Shown: positions 32,441 through 45,263, numbered from the stretch's first letter. The stretch: DNA of 64,000 bases from Brachyhypopomus gauderio (GCF_052324685.1 NW_027506916.1:769299-833298), one strand, 5' to 3'. Program-made: numbers and translations. Notes: generated by a model not told the origin, from the letters alone.

Positions 32441-35400
32441 CTAGCAGGTGATCTGACTAAACCCTGACAGGACGGCCTTGCCCTCCTTGGAAAGGTTGTC
32501 CATGGACGTGGAGGTCATTCTTCTGACCAGGAGTTTCTCGTAGAGTAGAGGGTGATAGGCTCCCAGCGTACAAGCCACGTCACGGTAGTGTTCATAGTAG
32601 TGACACAGTGGTGTGTGTTTCTTGGAGGGGATGAACTCATACACATCGACCTGCTCACACAGACTGAGCATTACAACAATTCCTGAAACAGAACCAGAAA
32701 TACGACATACATGAACATTTTAATTCTGATGTTCGTTGTCTGGACTAGTTACTGCATGAGAAAAAGAAATGTGGACAAATCGCTCTCTCACAGACAAACA
32801 CCACCCAACATTGAACCCCACCCAACACAGGACACCACCTAACACAGAACCCCACCCAACACTGAACCCCACCCAACACAGGACACCACCCAACACTGAA
32901 TCCCACCCAACACTGAATCCCACCCAACACTGGACCCCACCCAACACAGGACACCACCTAACACAGAACCCCACCCAACACAGGACATCACCTAACACAG
33001 GACATCACCTAACACAGAACCCCACCTAACACAGAACCCCACCTAACACAGAACCCCACCTAACACAGGACACCACCTAACACAGGACATCACCTAACAC
33101 AGGACACCACCTAACACAGGACACCACCTAACACAGAACCCCACCTAACACAGGACACCACCCAACACAGAACCCCACCCAACACAGGACACCACCTAAC
33201 ACAGAACCCCACCCAACACAGGACACCACCTAACACAGGACACCACCTAACACAGGACATCACCTAACACAGGACACCACCTAACACAGAACCCCACCTA
33301 ACACAGAACCCCACCTAACACAGGACACCACCTAACACAGGACACCACCCAACACTGAACCCCACCTAACACAGGACACCACCTAACAGAACCCCACCTA
33401 ACACAGAAGACCACCTAACACAGGACACCACCTAACACAGAACCCCACCTAACACAGAACACCACCTAACACAGAACACCACCTAACACAGAACCCCACC
33501 TAACACAGGACACCACCTAACACAGGACACCACTTAACAAAGGACACCACCTAACACGGAACCCCACCTAACACAGAACACCACCTAACAAAGGACACCA
33601 CCTAACACAGAACCCCACCTAATACAGGACACCACCTAACACAGAACCCCACCTAATACAGGACACCAGCTAACATAGAACCCCATCTAACACAGGACAC
33701 CAGCTAACACAGAACCCCACCTAACATAGGACACCACCTAACACAGAACACCACATTACACAGAAGAGAACCCCACCTAACATAGGACACCACCTAACAC
33801 AGAACCCCACCTAACACAGGACACCACCTAACACAGGACACCACCTAACACAGAACCCCACCTAATACAGGACACCACCCAACACAGGACATCACCTAAC
33901 ACAGAACCCCACCTAACACAGGACACCACCTAACACAGGACACCACCCAACACAGGACACCACCTAACACAGGACACCACCCAACACAGGACACCAGCTA
34001 ACACAGAACCCCACCCAACACAGGACACCACCTAACACAGGACACCACCTAACACAGAACCCCACCCAACACAGGACACCACCTAACACAGGACACCACC
34101 TAACACAGAACCCCACCTAACACAGGACACCACCTAACACAGAACCCCACCCAACACAGGACACCACCTAACACAGGACACCACCTAACACAGAACCCCA
34201 CCCAACACAGGACACCACCTAACACAGAACCCCACCCAACACAGGACACCACCTAATACAGGACACCACCCAACACTGAACCCCACCCAACACTGAACCC
34301 CACCCAACACAGGACACCACCTAACACAGAACCCCACCCAACATACAGGACACCACCCAACACTGAACCCCACCTAACACAGAACCCCACCCAACACAGG
34401 ACACCACCTAACACAGAACCCCACCCAACACAGGACACCACCTAACACAGGACACCACCTAACACAGAACCCCACCTAACACAGGACACCACCTAACACA
34501 GGACACCACCTAACACAGGACATCACCTAACACAGGACACCACCTAACACAGAACCCCACCTAACACAGAACACCACCTAACACAGGACACCACCTAACA
34601 CAGAACCCCACCTAACACAGAACACCACCTAACACAGGACACCACCTAACACAGGACACCACCCAACACTGAACCCCACCTAACACAGGACACCACCTAA
34701 CACAGAACCCCACCTAACACAGGACACCACCTAACACAGGACATCACCTAACACAGGACACCACCTAACACAGAACCCCACCTAACACAGAACCCCACCT
34801 AACACAGGACACCACCTAACACAGGACACCACCCAACACTGAACCCCACCTAACACAGGACACCACCCAACACTGAACCCCACCTAACACAGGACACCAC
34901 CTAACACAGAACCCCACCTAACACAGAAGACCACCTAACACAGGACACCACCTAATACAGAACCCCACCTAACACAGAACACCACCTAACACAGAACCCC
35001 ACCTAACACAGAACCCCACCTAACACAGGACACCACCTAACACAGGACACCACTTAACAAAGGACACCACCTAACACGGAACCCCACCTAACACAGAACA
35101 CCACCTAACAAAGGACACCACCTAACACAGAACCCCACCTAATACAGGACACCACCTAACACAGAACCCCACCTAATACAGGACACCAGCTAACATAGAA
35201 CCCCATCTAACACAGGACACCAGCTAACACAGAACCCCACCTAACATAGGACACCACCTAACACAGAACACCACATTACACAGAAGAGAACCCCACCTAA
35301 CATAGGACACCACCTAACACAGAACCCCACCTAACACAGGACACCACCTAACACAGGACACCACCTAACACAGAACCCCACCTAATACAGGACACCACCT

Positions 35401-38400
35401 AATACAGGACACCACCCAACACAGGACATCACCTAACACAGAACCCCACCTAACACAGGACACCACCTAACACAGGACACCACCCAACACAGGACACCAC
35501 CTAACACAGGACACCAGCTAACACAGGACACCACCCAACACAGGACACCAGCTAACACAGGACACCACCTAACACAGGACACCACCCAACACAGAACACC
35601 ACCTAACACAGAACACCACCTAACACAGGACACCACCTAACACAGGACACCACCTAACACAGAACCCCACCTAATACAGGACACCACCTAACACAGAACC
35701 CCACCTAATACAGGACACCACCTAACACCTGACACCACCTAACACAGAACCCCACCTAATACAGGACACCACCTAACACAGAACCCCACCTAATACAGGA
35801 CACCACCTAACACAGGACACCACCTAACACAGAACCCCACCTAATACAGGACACCACCTAACACAGAACCCCATCTAACACAGGACACCAGCTAACATAG
35901 AACCCCATCTAACACAGGGCACCAGCTAACACAGAACACCACCTAACACAGAACCCCACCTAATACAGGACATGTACATACAGTCTGCGTGTGCGTTCAC
36001 TGTGTCTGCTGGCGATTAGACACCAAGATATATCAGAAATATTAGAGGGTTTGTGAATCATGTCATTTGAAGAGAGAATATAAAATTCAAATTCATTAGT
36101 ACAGATTTCTTCCTCTTAGCAATGTAATCCAACCCCTGGACTTATTGACATAAAGTCAAATCATATAATTCAGCATTTGACCCAGTTAATCTCACAAACA
36201 AACCTGCTGAACAGATTAAAACTAAAAACTCACGAGCACACTGCACACTGCAAGATAATGGCTGAAACTGACATGCATGAATTTGACATCCTCTCTAATA
36301 CGCAAAAATGAGAGGTCAGTGCAGCAGGTCCGTGTCCTACCGCTGAAATAGTAACGTCACGAACCAAAAATGTTTGCCATCGTACAAATGTGTTTGTGTG
36401 TGTATGTGTGTGACCTGAGTGTGTGTGCGCTGGTACTTGTTAATACTGTATGTGTGTGAGTATGTGTGCAATGTAAGAGTCTCTACTATGCAAACTTCAG
36501 AAGGAAGTGTAAATGTAGCTCAGCAGTCTGACCTAAACACAAACAGCGTCGCAGTCGTTTATGTTAATTACTATTTACCGCCCCCCTGGTTCATACTCTG
36601 AGTTCTTGCAGGAGTTTTCAGACTTCCTGTCTCATGTAGTGCTATCAGCCGATAAGGTGATTATAGTTGGTGATTTTAATATCCATTTTGAAAATCTATG
36701 TGACTCTTTTAGCATTCATTTTCAAGCAATTCTTGATTCAATGGGTATCACTCAGAATGTGGTGGGTCCTACGCATAACTGTAGTCATACTTTAGACTTG
36801 GTCTTGTCATTTGGTATTGACATATCCAGTTTAGCAATTCTTCCTCAGAGTGAGGCTGTTTCTGACCACAGCCTCATAACGTACGAGTTGTGTTTAACTG
36901 ACTGTGTTCATCGACCACCCCGCTACCAAATTAAACGAGCTATAACACCCAGCACCATAGCCGCGCTCACTGATATTTTACCGGGTCTGACAAACACTGA
37001 TCCACTTGTAGCTCCGGAAGGACTAGAGCGTTTCACCGAGCACGTCGAGACTTCCCTTCGTACAGCTTTAGACAAAGTTGCACCACTACGATATAAGAGA
37101 GCCACGGAGAGAAGAATAGCGCCATGGTACAATGAGCACACGCGTAGCCTCAAACGAGCCGCGCGGATCCTGGAACGTAAATGGCGAAATATGAAGTTAG
37201 AAGTGTATAGACTATCATGGAAAAGCAGCCTTATTGAATATAAGCATGCCCTCAATACGGCAAAGTCCTTATACTTATCGGCCTTAATAGAAAAACATAA
37301 AAACAATTCAGGACTCCTTTTTAAAACTGTTTCCAGCCTTACGAGGAGTCACGAACAAATCAATTATCTAATTCCACTAGAGTGTAGCAGTAACAATTTT
37401 ATGAAGTTCTTTAATGATAAGATTGATAAAATTAGGGAAAAAATTAGTGCTATCTCAGAGCCTGTCAACATGCCAATGCACCTTGACAGCTGTCTGGTCA
37501 GCTCTGATGCCCTGTTAGAGTCCTTCTCCCCAATTGGTCGTGAGGAGCTTATTTCACTGGTGAAATCTGCTAAACCCTCCACATGCATACTAGATGCTGT
37601 ACCAACCCATCTACTTAAAGAATTACTGCATAGCAATGTAGAACCGTTGCTTACTATAATAAACTATTCTCTGAGCCTGGGCTATGTGCCCAGATCATTT
37701 AAACTTGCGGTCATCAAGCCGCTAATTAAAAAACCTGGTCTTAACCCCCAGGAACTGTCCAACTATAGGCCAATTTCTAATCTGTCATTCATATCCAAAT
37801 TTTTAGAGAAAGTAGTTTCTTCTCAACTCTCTTCCTTCTTACAGACAGACCATGTTTTAGAGTTATTTCAGTCTGGATTTAGAGCTCATCACAGCACTGA
37901 AACAGCACTAACTAAAGTACTGAATGATCTCTTAATATCCTCTGATAAAGAAGGATAATTAAAGAATCCTCTGATTCTTTTCTCATACTGCTAGACCTCA
38001 GTGCTGCTTTTGACACCATTGACCATAATATTCTACTTACTAGGCTGGAGACACTCATTGGCATAAGAGGTCAAGCACTCTCCTGGTTCAGGTCCTACCT
38101 GACAGATCGTTACCAATTTGTACTAGTAAATAATGAATGCTCAGAGCATTCTAAAGTAAAGTATGGTATCCCACAAGGATCTGTACTGGGCCCCATATTA
38201 TTCTCATTATATATGCTACCACTGGGCACTATCATTCGTAGGCATGGTATTAGCTTCCATTGCTACGCAGATGATACTCAGTTGTATATATCTTCTAATC
38301 CAGATGATATCACTACAACTCGCAAGATTGAGAACTGCGTCCAGGACATTAAAAACTGGATGGCATCTAATTTTCTTCAACTGAATTCTGACAAGACTGA

Positions 38401-39918
38401 GGTGCTGATTCTTGGGCCTAAAGCTGCTAGAAGCAATTGGGCTGATATTCCCCTTACCCTAGATGGTTTTTCAGTAACACCTAAATCTACTGCAAAAAGT
38501 TTAGGTGTCACTATTGATTCTGATCTTTCATTTGACAGACATGTATGCAATGTCACTAAGGGTGCCTTTTTCCATTTACGTAATATTGCCAAGCTGAGAC
38601 ACTTACTTTCATTAGCTGACGCAGAGAAACTGGTCCATGCTTTTGTCTCGTCGAGTTTGGACTACTGTAATAGTCTTCTAATTGGATCCTCTAAACAGTC
38701 CATAAAGAAGCTACAACTTGTACAAAATGCTGCAGCTCGAGTCCTAACTAAGGCCAGGAAATTTGATCATATTAGTCCCACTCTCGCCGCATTACACTGG
38801 CTTCCGATTAAATATCGCATTGAATTTAAAGTTCTTCCGTTAACCTATAAGGCGTTAAATGGTCTCGCCCCACAATATCTGAGTGAACTCATTGCTTACT
38901 ACAACCCATCTCACCCTTTGCGCTCCCAAAATGCTGGATTTCTCCTAGTTCCAAAAATTTGTAAGACTACAGCCGGAGGCAGAGCTTTCTCTTTTAAAGC
39001 CCCTCAATTATGGAATAGCCTTCCAGCTCCAATCCGAGATTCTGACACAGTTCCAATCTTTAAATCTAGACTGAAGACTCACCTATTTAATCAAGCCTTC
39101 AGCTAATATTCCCCTTGTAAGGTGTAGGGGCTGGGGGGCCCCCAGACGTTGAGATTTCTGGTAATCTGAGATGTTGATGCTGTCATGCAGTTGTGTCATG
39201 GCATCACTCTACTTGTGACAATGACTTGGCTGGAAAGCAATGTCTCAGTGAGCCCTCATGCCTGTAGTCACCTCTGAACCCCTCCCTTTAGTTATGCTGC
39301 TATAGATTAGCCTGCCGGAGCCACATGCTCATCACTGACACGTGAGCTACGTACATTTAAATCAACGGTGGTTTAAATTCATGTCCACTCAGTCTGTATT
39401 ATCTATCTTCTTGCATGGCTCTACCCAAGACGATTGGATACAGGCACCTGCAGGCACCTGGGGGATGGTCTGGCTTGTCGGTGGATGTGCTGATGCCGGG
39501 GTTGGATGAGCCGTTGCCACAGAGGGTCGTGCTGGTGCTGGCCCGCCTGAGGCCCACCGCCTGCACCGAGGGGACTGAAGCTGCTTGGCCGGGGAACAGG
39601 AGCCTTGACTGTTGCTGTGGAACTTTGAAACCACCCTGCGACCACGGACTTGTGTTAACGGACCGCCCAATGGAGGATGGGTTCCCTTTTGAGTCTTGGT
39701 CCTCCCGAGGTTTCTTCCTAATCCCCACCATCTAGGGAGTTTTTCCTCGCCACTGTCGCCTTTGGCTTACTCATTAGGGATCTGGACCCATATGATTGTA
39801 AAGCTGCTTTGTGACAACGTGTGTTGTGAAAAGCGCTATATAAATAAATTTGACTTTGACTTTGACAAACCAGATACTGAAGGGCTGGTGTGACCAGCTG
39901 TGCTAAACAAGCTCAAAC

Positions 39919-39969
<51 letters not shown>

Positions 39970-39974
39970 GACTC

Positions 39975-40022
<48 letters not shown>

Positions 40023-43000
40023 CTGCATGCACACACACCCTCACCCAGACACAAACACACACACACACACACACACACACAGCTGCATGCACACAAGTAC
40101 ATGAGGACCAGTAAAACCAGGAATTGGGGGGGGGGGGGGGGGGTCAAAGACTGCTGGCTTCAGTCGTGCTCCCGCATGTGTTGCACACACACACTAGTGA
40201 TTACTAGGGGGCTGTGGTGCACACATGCCCAGAGTGGTGGGCAAGCAAGCAGTTGGGAACCCAGTTGGGAAGCTGGGAATTGAACCCACAACCCTCTGGT
40301 CACAAGACCAGCTCCCTAACCACCAGACCATAACTGCCCCATAGGGTGATGTGTTTCCTGTGCTTGCGTGCGACTCACACCTATGAAGCCAGAGGATGGG
40401 GGGTTGGCCTGTATTTTCTCGTCTGTGTTGTTCTGAAGCACGTCCCACAGACGCCAGATGAAGGCCGGGTGCAGGATGTAGAAGGGCTGTGAAGGTGATC
40501 TCTTCCTGCGCTTTGCGTAGGCCGTGAACAGATCATAGTCTGGCTTGCTGTACCACTGAGAGGCACAAGAGAGGGCAGAAGTCATGCGTGTTGAACTGGC
40601 CGACGTTACTGTGGCATCTTGTGATGTAGGGGCCAGCGTGTTATCTACGGTAGTGGTGATCTGTAGCAGCGTGTGTGAAGGCACATGAAGGCATGTGTCA
40701 TAACCCTCACTCAGGCAAGACTTGAGTAGCCCAGCTGATTAGACCAGAGAGATGAAAACCAGGGAAAAGTCACCAAAACCAGGAGAAGGCCACCAGAACC
40801 AGAACAAGGCCACCAGAACCAGAACAAGGCCACCAGAATCAGAGGAAGGCCACCAGAACCAGGAGAAGGCCACCAGAACCAGAACAAGGCCACCAGAACC
40901 AGGAGAAGGCCACCAGAATCAGAGGAAGGCCACCTGAACCAGAGTTAGATGGGTCTCACCTTCTCCAGGTCAGCAGAGTATGAACTAGGGTCCCATGCCA
41001 GCAGTGTACAATCATTATAGAGAGAACTGTTGGCAAAATGATGACGTGGGTCAGCCAGTACCTGTATGGGGTATGGGAAAGGAGTTCAATTATAACAGTT
41101 GTGAGTTAGTGAAGGAGCATATACCTGTGTGTTTGTGTGTGTGCTTGCTCAAGACCCACCTGTGAATTGATGATGCGGATGGTGGTCTTGCTGCCTACGT
41201 GGTACTCAAAGCCCTTCGTTGGAGCAGCATTGAAACGCAGCACTGCATCATGGGAATCTATTGGAACAATGGTGTCTTGTTATCCCAAAATGTCGATCAA
41301 ACTCATGAACTAAGAGTGACAAATATATCCCACACATTTGTTCTTCTCTGTTTATCACTTTTTGTACCTAAAACTGTGAACGGATAATCAACTGAAACAC
41401 TTGAAAAAAGTAAAGCCTGGTTTATACTTTCGCGAGCGACCGTAGCGCGCGACTCCGCCCACCTCGCGCGACCCTGCGCGAGCGGTGTAGCTTTCGTGAA
41501 CGTCGCGAGCGTCGCTGCAGTGTTCTCCGAAACGATAGGTGGCGATAGGTGGCAGTGGAGAATAAAAAACCCCTGCAAAACCGGTGAAAGAACATTTTTA
41601 CCTGACCAGAGACCGTATATATACACCAGGCATCAAACATAAATATGACTTTGCAATGTTGTCCGAAACGATATGTGGTAGTATAAAGAAACACCCCTCA
41701 AAAAAAAGGGAATGAACATTTAACTGACGCATTTTGATGTTGCTTTGTGTTTCAGGTTTGAAAAGTGCTGGAATTTAGGCTAAAGTACATTAAAATGTTG
41801 AAATTACGTTAACAAATACGAGCCTCTTGTAATTCCAGGACGAAACATGAGAGAACGTGAAGACGTTAAGATTGGGCGTTTTGAAAATAAACAACCATTA
41901 AATAATGTGATAAAAAAGCGAATTATTTCGAATCATTTCGAGTATATGTAGTAATATTAGTGGTGGGCCGTTAACGGCGGTCGTTAATTTGATACTCTTA
42001 TCGGGCGATATAAAAATTATCGCCGTTAATCTATTCTTAAAGTTGGGTTGGGAACTGGGTCAAAATGGGTAAACAAACTATGACTTTCAACTTGATAGTT
42101 TAGCTCGGCTGTATTCCTAACCAGATTGCACAGTAGGGGGCGAGAACGAGTTTTTAAACCTGTGAATTACAAATCGTACGTGTTTTTACATGGATGCAGC
42201 CACGAAGTCGCCAGGTTTGCTTCATGGAAAATTCATTTTAGGAACGTAAAGTGTTACCGGAGCGGAGCTCGGAGCGGTCGTTTTCTGCATGGTCCTAGCG
42301 CTAGATTCGTCGCTATTTAAATATTTCTTTTTAACCGTTAAAACTGCAGAGGACCAAAACTGACTTTTGAAAATTACGTCCGTGAGGTTAAATGTACTAA
42401 ATGTTGGCTTACATTTCAAATATCATGTTTAGCTGAATAAACATGTTATTTAATGTACAGTATGTAGGCTTACAAATTCATGTTTAACTGAATAAACCGT
42501 TGAACACAAGTAGCCTACATTTTATTGAGTATGTTTTTCTTCAAATATCAAAGTAGAACAGCTTTCTCAAGCAGTCATTGATGCATTTTGGAAACAGGAG
42601 ATGAGCCCCTGGTCTAATGCACCCTCTGTATTAAGAAACCCTATCTCAAAAACTGACTTTTAGTCATTACTTGGGTAGCACGCATATGAGCCATTTTAAT
42701 ATAGATTAATCTAGATTAATTTCAAGATTTCAGTGAGATTAATCTAGATAAAAAAAATTAATCTATGCCCACCCCTAATATTTAACTTAATTATGTTTAT
42801 CGTGCTGGAAAATATTGAAATGGACCTTGAAAGTGCCGTACAAGTGCTTTAATTCCACCTTGTTTAGGTGTATGAACCCTGCAAACATGACTTTGTCGAT
42901 CGCGCTGAAGCGCGGCGCACGCGCGAAGTTACAAAATTCAAGAGGTGCACGACGGCCCTCGCGCACGGGCGGAGCCTCAGCGATTACGTCATTTTCGCCG

Positions 43001-45217
43001 CGCGGACCCTTGCGCCTCTCGCGGCGCGTCAAGTATAAACCAGGCTTAAGTAAGCAATGTTAACAGTCCTGTATCGTATTCTCTCACATGGCTGTTTCTG
43101 GCATCTCTCCACTAAAAGTGTATATATGAACTAAACCCCCCCTCTCATCTCTTTTTCCCTTAAGCTCAGCTCAGAGGTCTGGGAGCTTGAGGGTCCTGTG
43201 TGGTATCTCAGCTGTTACCAGGACTGCACCCTTCCCAGAACAGTACTCTTCTGGACTGTTCCCAGGACTTTGCTCTTCTGAACTGTTCCCAGAACAGTAT
43301 TATTCTGGGCAGCTCCCAGGACTGCACTCTTCTGGACTGTTCCCAGAACAATACTCTTCTGTACTGTTCCCAGGATTGCACTCTTCTGGACAGAGATTGC
43401 ATATGCTGTTCCTGGGAGTTTCTGTATACTATGTTTCTGTATACTACATTTCTGTATACTACATTTCTGTATTCTCTGGTGCCCTTGGTTATGTCGTTCC
43501 CTGTGCCCTCTGTCTGCTAGCATGGTGCATCATGCTGTTAGGTGTTAGGATTGTCTCAGGAGCTGTTAGGATTGTCTCAGGAGCTGTTAGGATAGGCTAG
43601 AAAACACAGTAGGTATTAAAGGAGTTGCACTCTCCTGGTTTAGATCGTATTTGACCGACCAGTGTGTAAGTGTTAATAATAAAACCTCTAAATCTGTGCA
43701 GGTTAAATATGGTGTCCCACAAGGGACAGTCCTAGGACCACTTCTATGACTATCCCTCCGTGTTGCCTGTCTCATTTGTCATTTGTACTGTGATTTGTTT
43801 TCCCTATCGCTTATGTTAATCTCCGGTTGTACTCCTCTGTATCTAGTTTGCATATTCGGTTTTGTTTTCCTTCATTGTGTTAGATTGTAGTCTTTTCCCT
43901 CGTCATGTTCAGTTGTAGTCGAGTTAAGTCTCTCGTCCGTTATCTGGTTTCGTTTCTCTCCCGTTACTCGCTGCTTCCCTCGTTGTTTAATGGTTCTCCC
44001 TTTTACCTTTATTCATACGTTGGTTTTGTTATGATCCCGTACCTGTCGTCTTTCTTTAGTTGTTACGTATTCCTTCCTAACTATATTACCCGTTTATTAA
44101 TTAATGTAGTCCCTTTTAGCCTCCTATGTTGTAGTGTTGTGTTATGTTATTTACTTTTTAATAAATATTCATCATCTTGTGTTTGCATCACCCCTGCCTC
44201 TGATCTTTACAGAGGTGTGGTACTTTTTGTGGTTTACAAGATTTTTATAAATGAATGAGACTGCTGTTGTAATGACATTTATGATACACTCTTGTCTTAA
44301 AATGAAATGATATTCTAATTAACGTTCTGTATGACACACACTCATACCTTGTGTGTCATGTTCAACAGATAAGATCAAGGACGAATCAGGAAGAGGGTGG
44401 ATGTTAGCGGGTGAATGAGTGAATGGAGTATATGTAAAGGAGAGGTACAGCGAAAACATTGCAAGTAACTCCCAACTCGGATAAATAGATACATCTCACC
44501 ATAAAGGAGCTCGAGTATCTCACATCTACAGTATGTGGTGTACCTATCTAAGCTAACATTCATGTCTTGGTTCCTACCCAAACACTCACCGATCTCTTTC
44601 CCCAGCGATGATCTGAGCAAGGCCCCGGCAGAGGAGACGACGGCGCACGTCCTGAAGGGGGCGCCAGCGAGCTGCTGCAGGGCTCGAACCGGAACCAGCT
44701 GCCGCCAGCCCAGTCTGGAGAAAGGCTCCTCGGTCCCGTCCACGGTCCTGAGCTTCTGCTGCTTTAGCTGACACAGAACGTCCTGCGCTCCCTGCGGTTC
44801 CCGCCGCTGACCCGCGTAGGTGACGTTGTGCACGCTGACGTTCATATAACCGTTCTTGGCTCTCTGCAGTCGATGGCTCAGCATGTGGGAGGACGCCTGC
44901 CCACTCCACAGACCCTGCACCGCCTTGTTTCCCTCTGAGAAGTTCTCAAAGTCTAAGGGCCTCCTGAACCTCAGCCCTCCCTTGTTGGATGCATCCAACA
45001 TCTTCCTGCGGGTTGGATGCGGCACTATGGGGGCAGGGCGTCTGTTTCTCTCCTCCCACCACTGGGCTCCGCTGGCATTCTTCTGTCCTGTCGTTAAGGT
45101 CCTGGTGCCGAGCTGAACCACAGCGGTGCGCTTGGCAGAGTCCACGCCCCAGGAAATGTAGAAAAAGAGGAGCAGGGTGTAGCTCACCACACCAAACAAA
45201 ACCAGCTGGAGCTTCAT
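32441..45217 (-). CDS. st6gal2: Beta-galactoside alpha-2,6-sialyltransferase 2 (ST6GAL2 type), five coding exons
   Basis: A Golgi type II membrane enzyme of the GT29 family that moves sialic acid from CMP-Neu5Ac onto Gal-beta-1,4-GlcNAc ends. Coding exons on the minus strand are 45217-44590, 41257-41160, 41061-40960, 40555-40381 and 32682-32441, all GT-AG, giving 414 aa. Residues 5-24 form the membrane anchor. The L-sialylmotif starts at [11 protein letters not shown] and crosses into exon 2 ([24 protein letters not shown]). The S-sialylmotif NPPSSGFIG crosses exons 4/5. The C-terminal [17 protein letters not shown] holds the conserved His and Glu of motif [21 protein letters not shown] and [10 protein letters not shown] match ST6GAL2 better than ST6GAL1. 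The stem is short: 414 aa against about 529 in human ST6GAL2, possibly paralogue-specific. The ATG at 45217 has A at -3. A strong pyrimidine tract and acceptor at 45263/45264 imply upstream 5' UTR exons. Confidence 0.95.
32800..35972. repeat. 3.2-kb 17-bp minisatellite in st6gal2 intron 4
   Basis: About 186 copies of a 17-bp unit, ACCACCTAACACAGGAC or ACCCCACCTAACACAGA variants. A block at about 33400-33870 recurs 1520 bp later (34920-35390), including the rare variant ACATTACACAGAAGAGAA at both places, so a segment of the array has been duplicated as a whole. Confidence 0.95.
36480..39865 (+). mobile_element. L2-clade LINE, 5'-truncated, in st6gal2 intron 4 (antisense to the gene)
   Basis: The element contains the end of an apurinic-type endonuclease domain, a full reverse transcriptase domain, an about 760-bp 3' UTR and the L2-type terminus AAGCGCTATATAAATAAA with (TTTGAC)n. 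The 3' UTR includes CCGCCCAATGGAGGATGGGT and GGGAGTTTTTCCTCGCCACT. The 5' part of ORF2 and any ORF1 are missing. A second copy, shorter and in the opposite direction, lies at 53483-54600. Confidence 0.9.
36561..39106 (+). pseudogene. L2 ORF2 (endonuclease and reverse transcriptase), frameshifted
   Basis: The first open part (36561-37958, 465 codons) has the endonuclease motif GDFNIH at residues 37-42, a later SDHSLI, and the RT entry [17 protein letters not shown]. After one frameshift near 37945-37970 the frame continues through [13 protein letters not shown] (catalytic Asp), [10 protein letters not shown] and CYADDTQLY (the YADD box), ending with [11 protein letters not shown] at 39106. Upstream, NSVAVVYV is in another frame from ITIYRPPG, indicating a second shift near 36560. 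With only about two shifts and no other stops the copy is fairly young. Confidence 0.88.
39920..40091. repeat. CA microsatellites with AGCTGCATGCACACACACCC spacers
   Basis: Three (CA)n tracts separated by CTGACTCGGA and AGCTGCATGCACACACACCC. A run of about sixteen G follows at 40127-40142. Confidence 0.92.
40186..40340 (-). mobile_element. tRNA-derived SINE, second copy, 41 bp from a st6gal2 splice donor
   Basis: On the minus strand it starts GGGGCAGTTATGGTCTGGTG, with A-box-like TGGTTAGGGAGCTGG and B box GGGTTCAATTCCC. It matches the head of the SINE at 25270-25576 and lacks the tail. It shares ACTAGTGATTACTAGGGGGC at the distal end with that copy. Its 5' end is about 41 bp downstream of the st6gal2 exon 4 donor. 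Confidence 0.78.
40765..40935. repeat. 20-bp minisatellite in st6gal2 intron 3
   Basis: About eight or nine copies of the 20-bp unit CCACCAGAACCAGGAGAAGG with AACAAGG and AATCAGAGG variants. Intron 3 is only 405 bp, so the array is over a third of it and ends about 25 bp from the exon 3 donor. Confidence 0.9.
41413..43047. mobile_element. 1.6-kb TIR transposon in st6gal2 intron 1, 17-bp TIRs and 5-bp duplication
   Basis: The ends are perfect 17-bp inverted repeats, AAGCCTGGTTTATACTT and AAGTATAAACCAGGCTT. They are flanked on both sides by AAGTA (41408-41412 and 43048-43052). Both terminal regions are dense in CGCGCG/CGCGAG words. No transposase frame is visible. The superfamily is unclear because a 5-bp duplication does not fit hAT (8) or Tc1 (TA). 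A fragment of the same family lies at 59441-59665. Another element occupies 41957-42778. Confidence 0.85.
41957..42778. mobile_element. Element with TTAGTGGTGGGC / GCCCACCCCTAA ends nested in the TIR transposon
   Basis: The left end TTAGTGGTGGGC and the right end GCCCACCCCTAA are inverted copies with one mismatch. Subterminal parts have ATTAATCTAGATTAAT-type palindromes. The left end resembles that of the hAT piece at 58942, so it is probably a non-autonomous hAT relative. I see no clean target duplication. Confidence 0.6.
43225..43395. repeat. 30-bp minisatellite in st6gal2 intron 1
   Basis: About five to six copies of a roughly 30-bp unit containing CTCTTCTGGACTGTTCCCAG. It is followed at 43424-43470 by three copies of TTTCTGTATACTAC and at 43546-43590 by GGATTGTCTCAGGAGCTGTT. 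Confidence 0.85.
43613..43749 (+). mobile_element. Internal L2-type reverse transcriptase fragment
   Basis: The plus strand encodes [17 protein letters not shown] and [14 protein letters not shown], the RT segment that in the 36-39 kb copy reads [17 protein letters not shown] and [13 protein letters not shown]. It is a short piece lacking both ends and more diverged than the 36-39 kb copy. Confidence 0.8.
43750..44374. other. No coding exon; T-rich unclassified sequence in st6gal2 intron 1
   Basis: A T- and C-rich stretch with an open frame of 117 codons that has no recognisable protein character. It abuts the L2 RT fragment abruptly at 43749, so it may be an inserted element, but I could not identify its ends. 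Confidence 0.35.
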
Positions 45218-45263
45218 GGTCCCCCCCCCTCCCGCGAGGCGCACACGCTCAGTTCAGCCAGAG

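Noticed and set aside
43750-44240. Possible solo LTR in st6gal2 intron 1
   Set aside because: The abrupt left border and T-rich text suggested it, but I found no matching end motifs with a flanking duplication, so I do not call it.
43905-44258. 117-codon hydrophobic frame
   Set aside because: The apparent membrane character comes from T-rich DNA; no start context or homology that I can recognise.
45218-45244. Upstream start for st6gal2 adding nine residues
   Set aside because: The codon at 45244 is GTG, not ATG. The ATG at 45217 has good context and directly precedes the membrane anchor.
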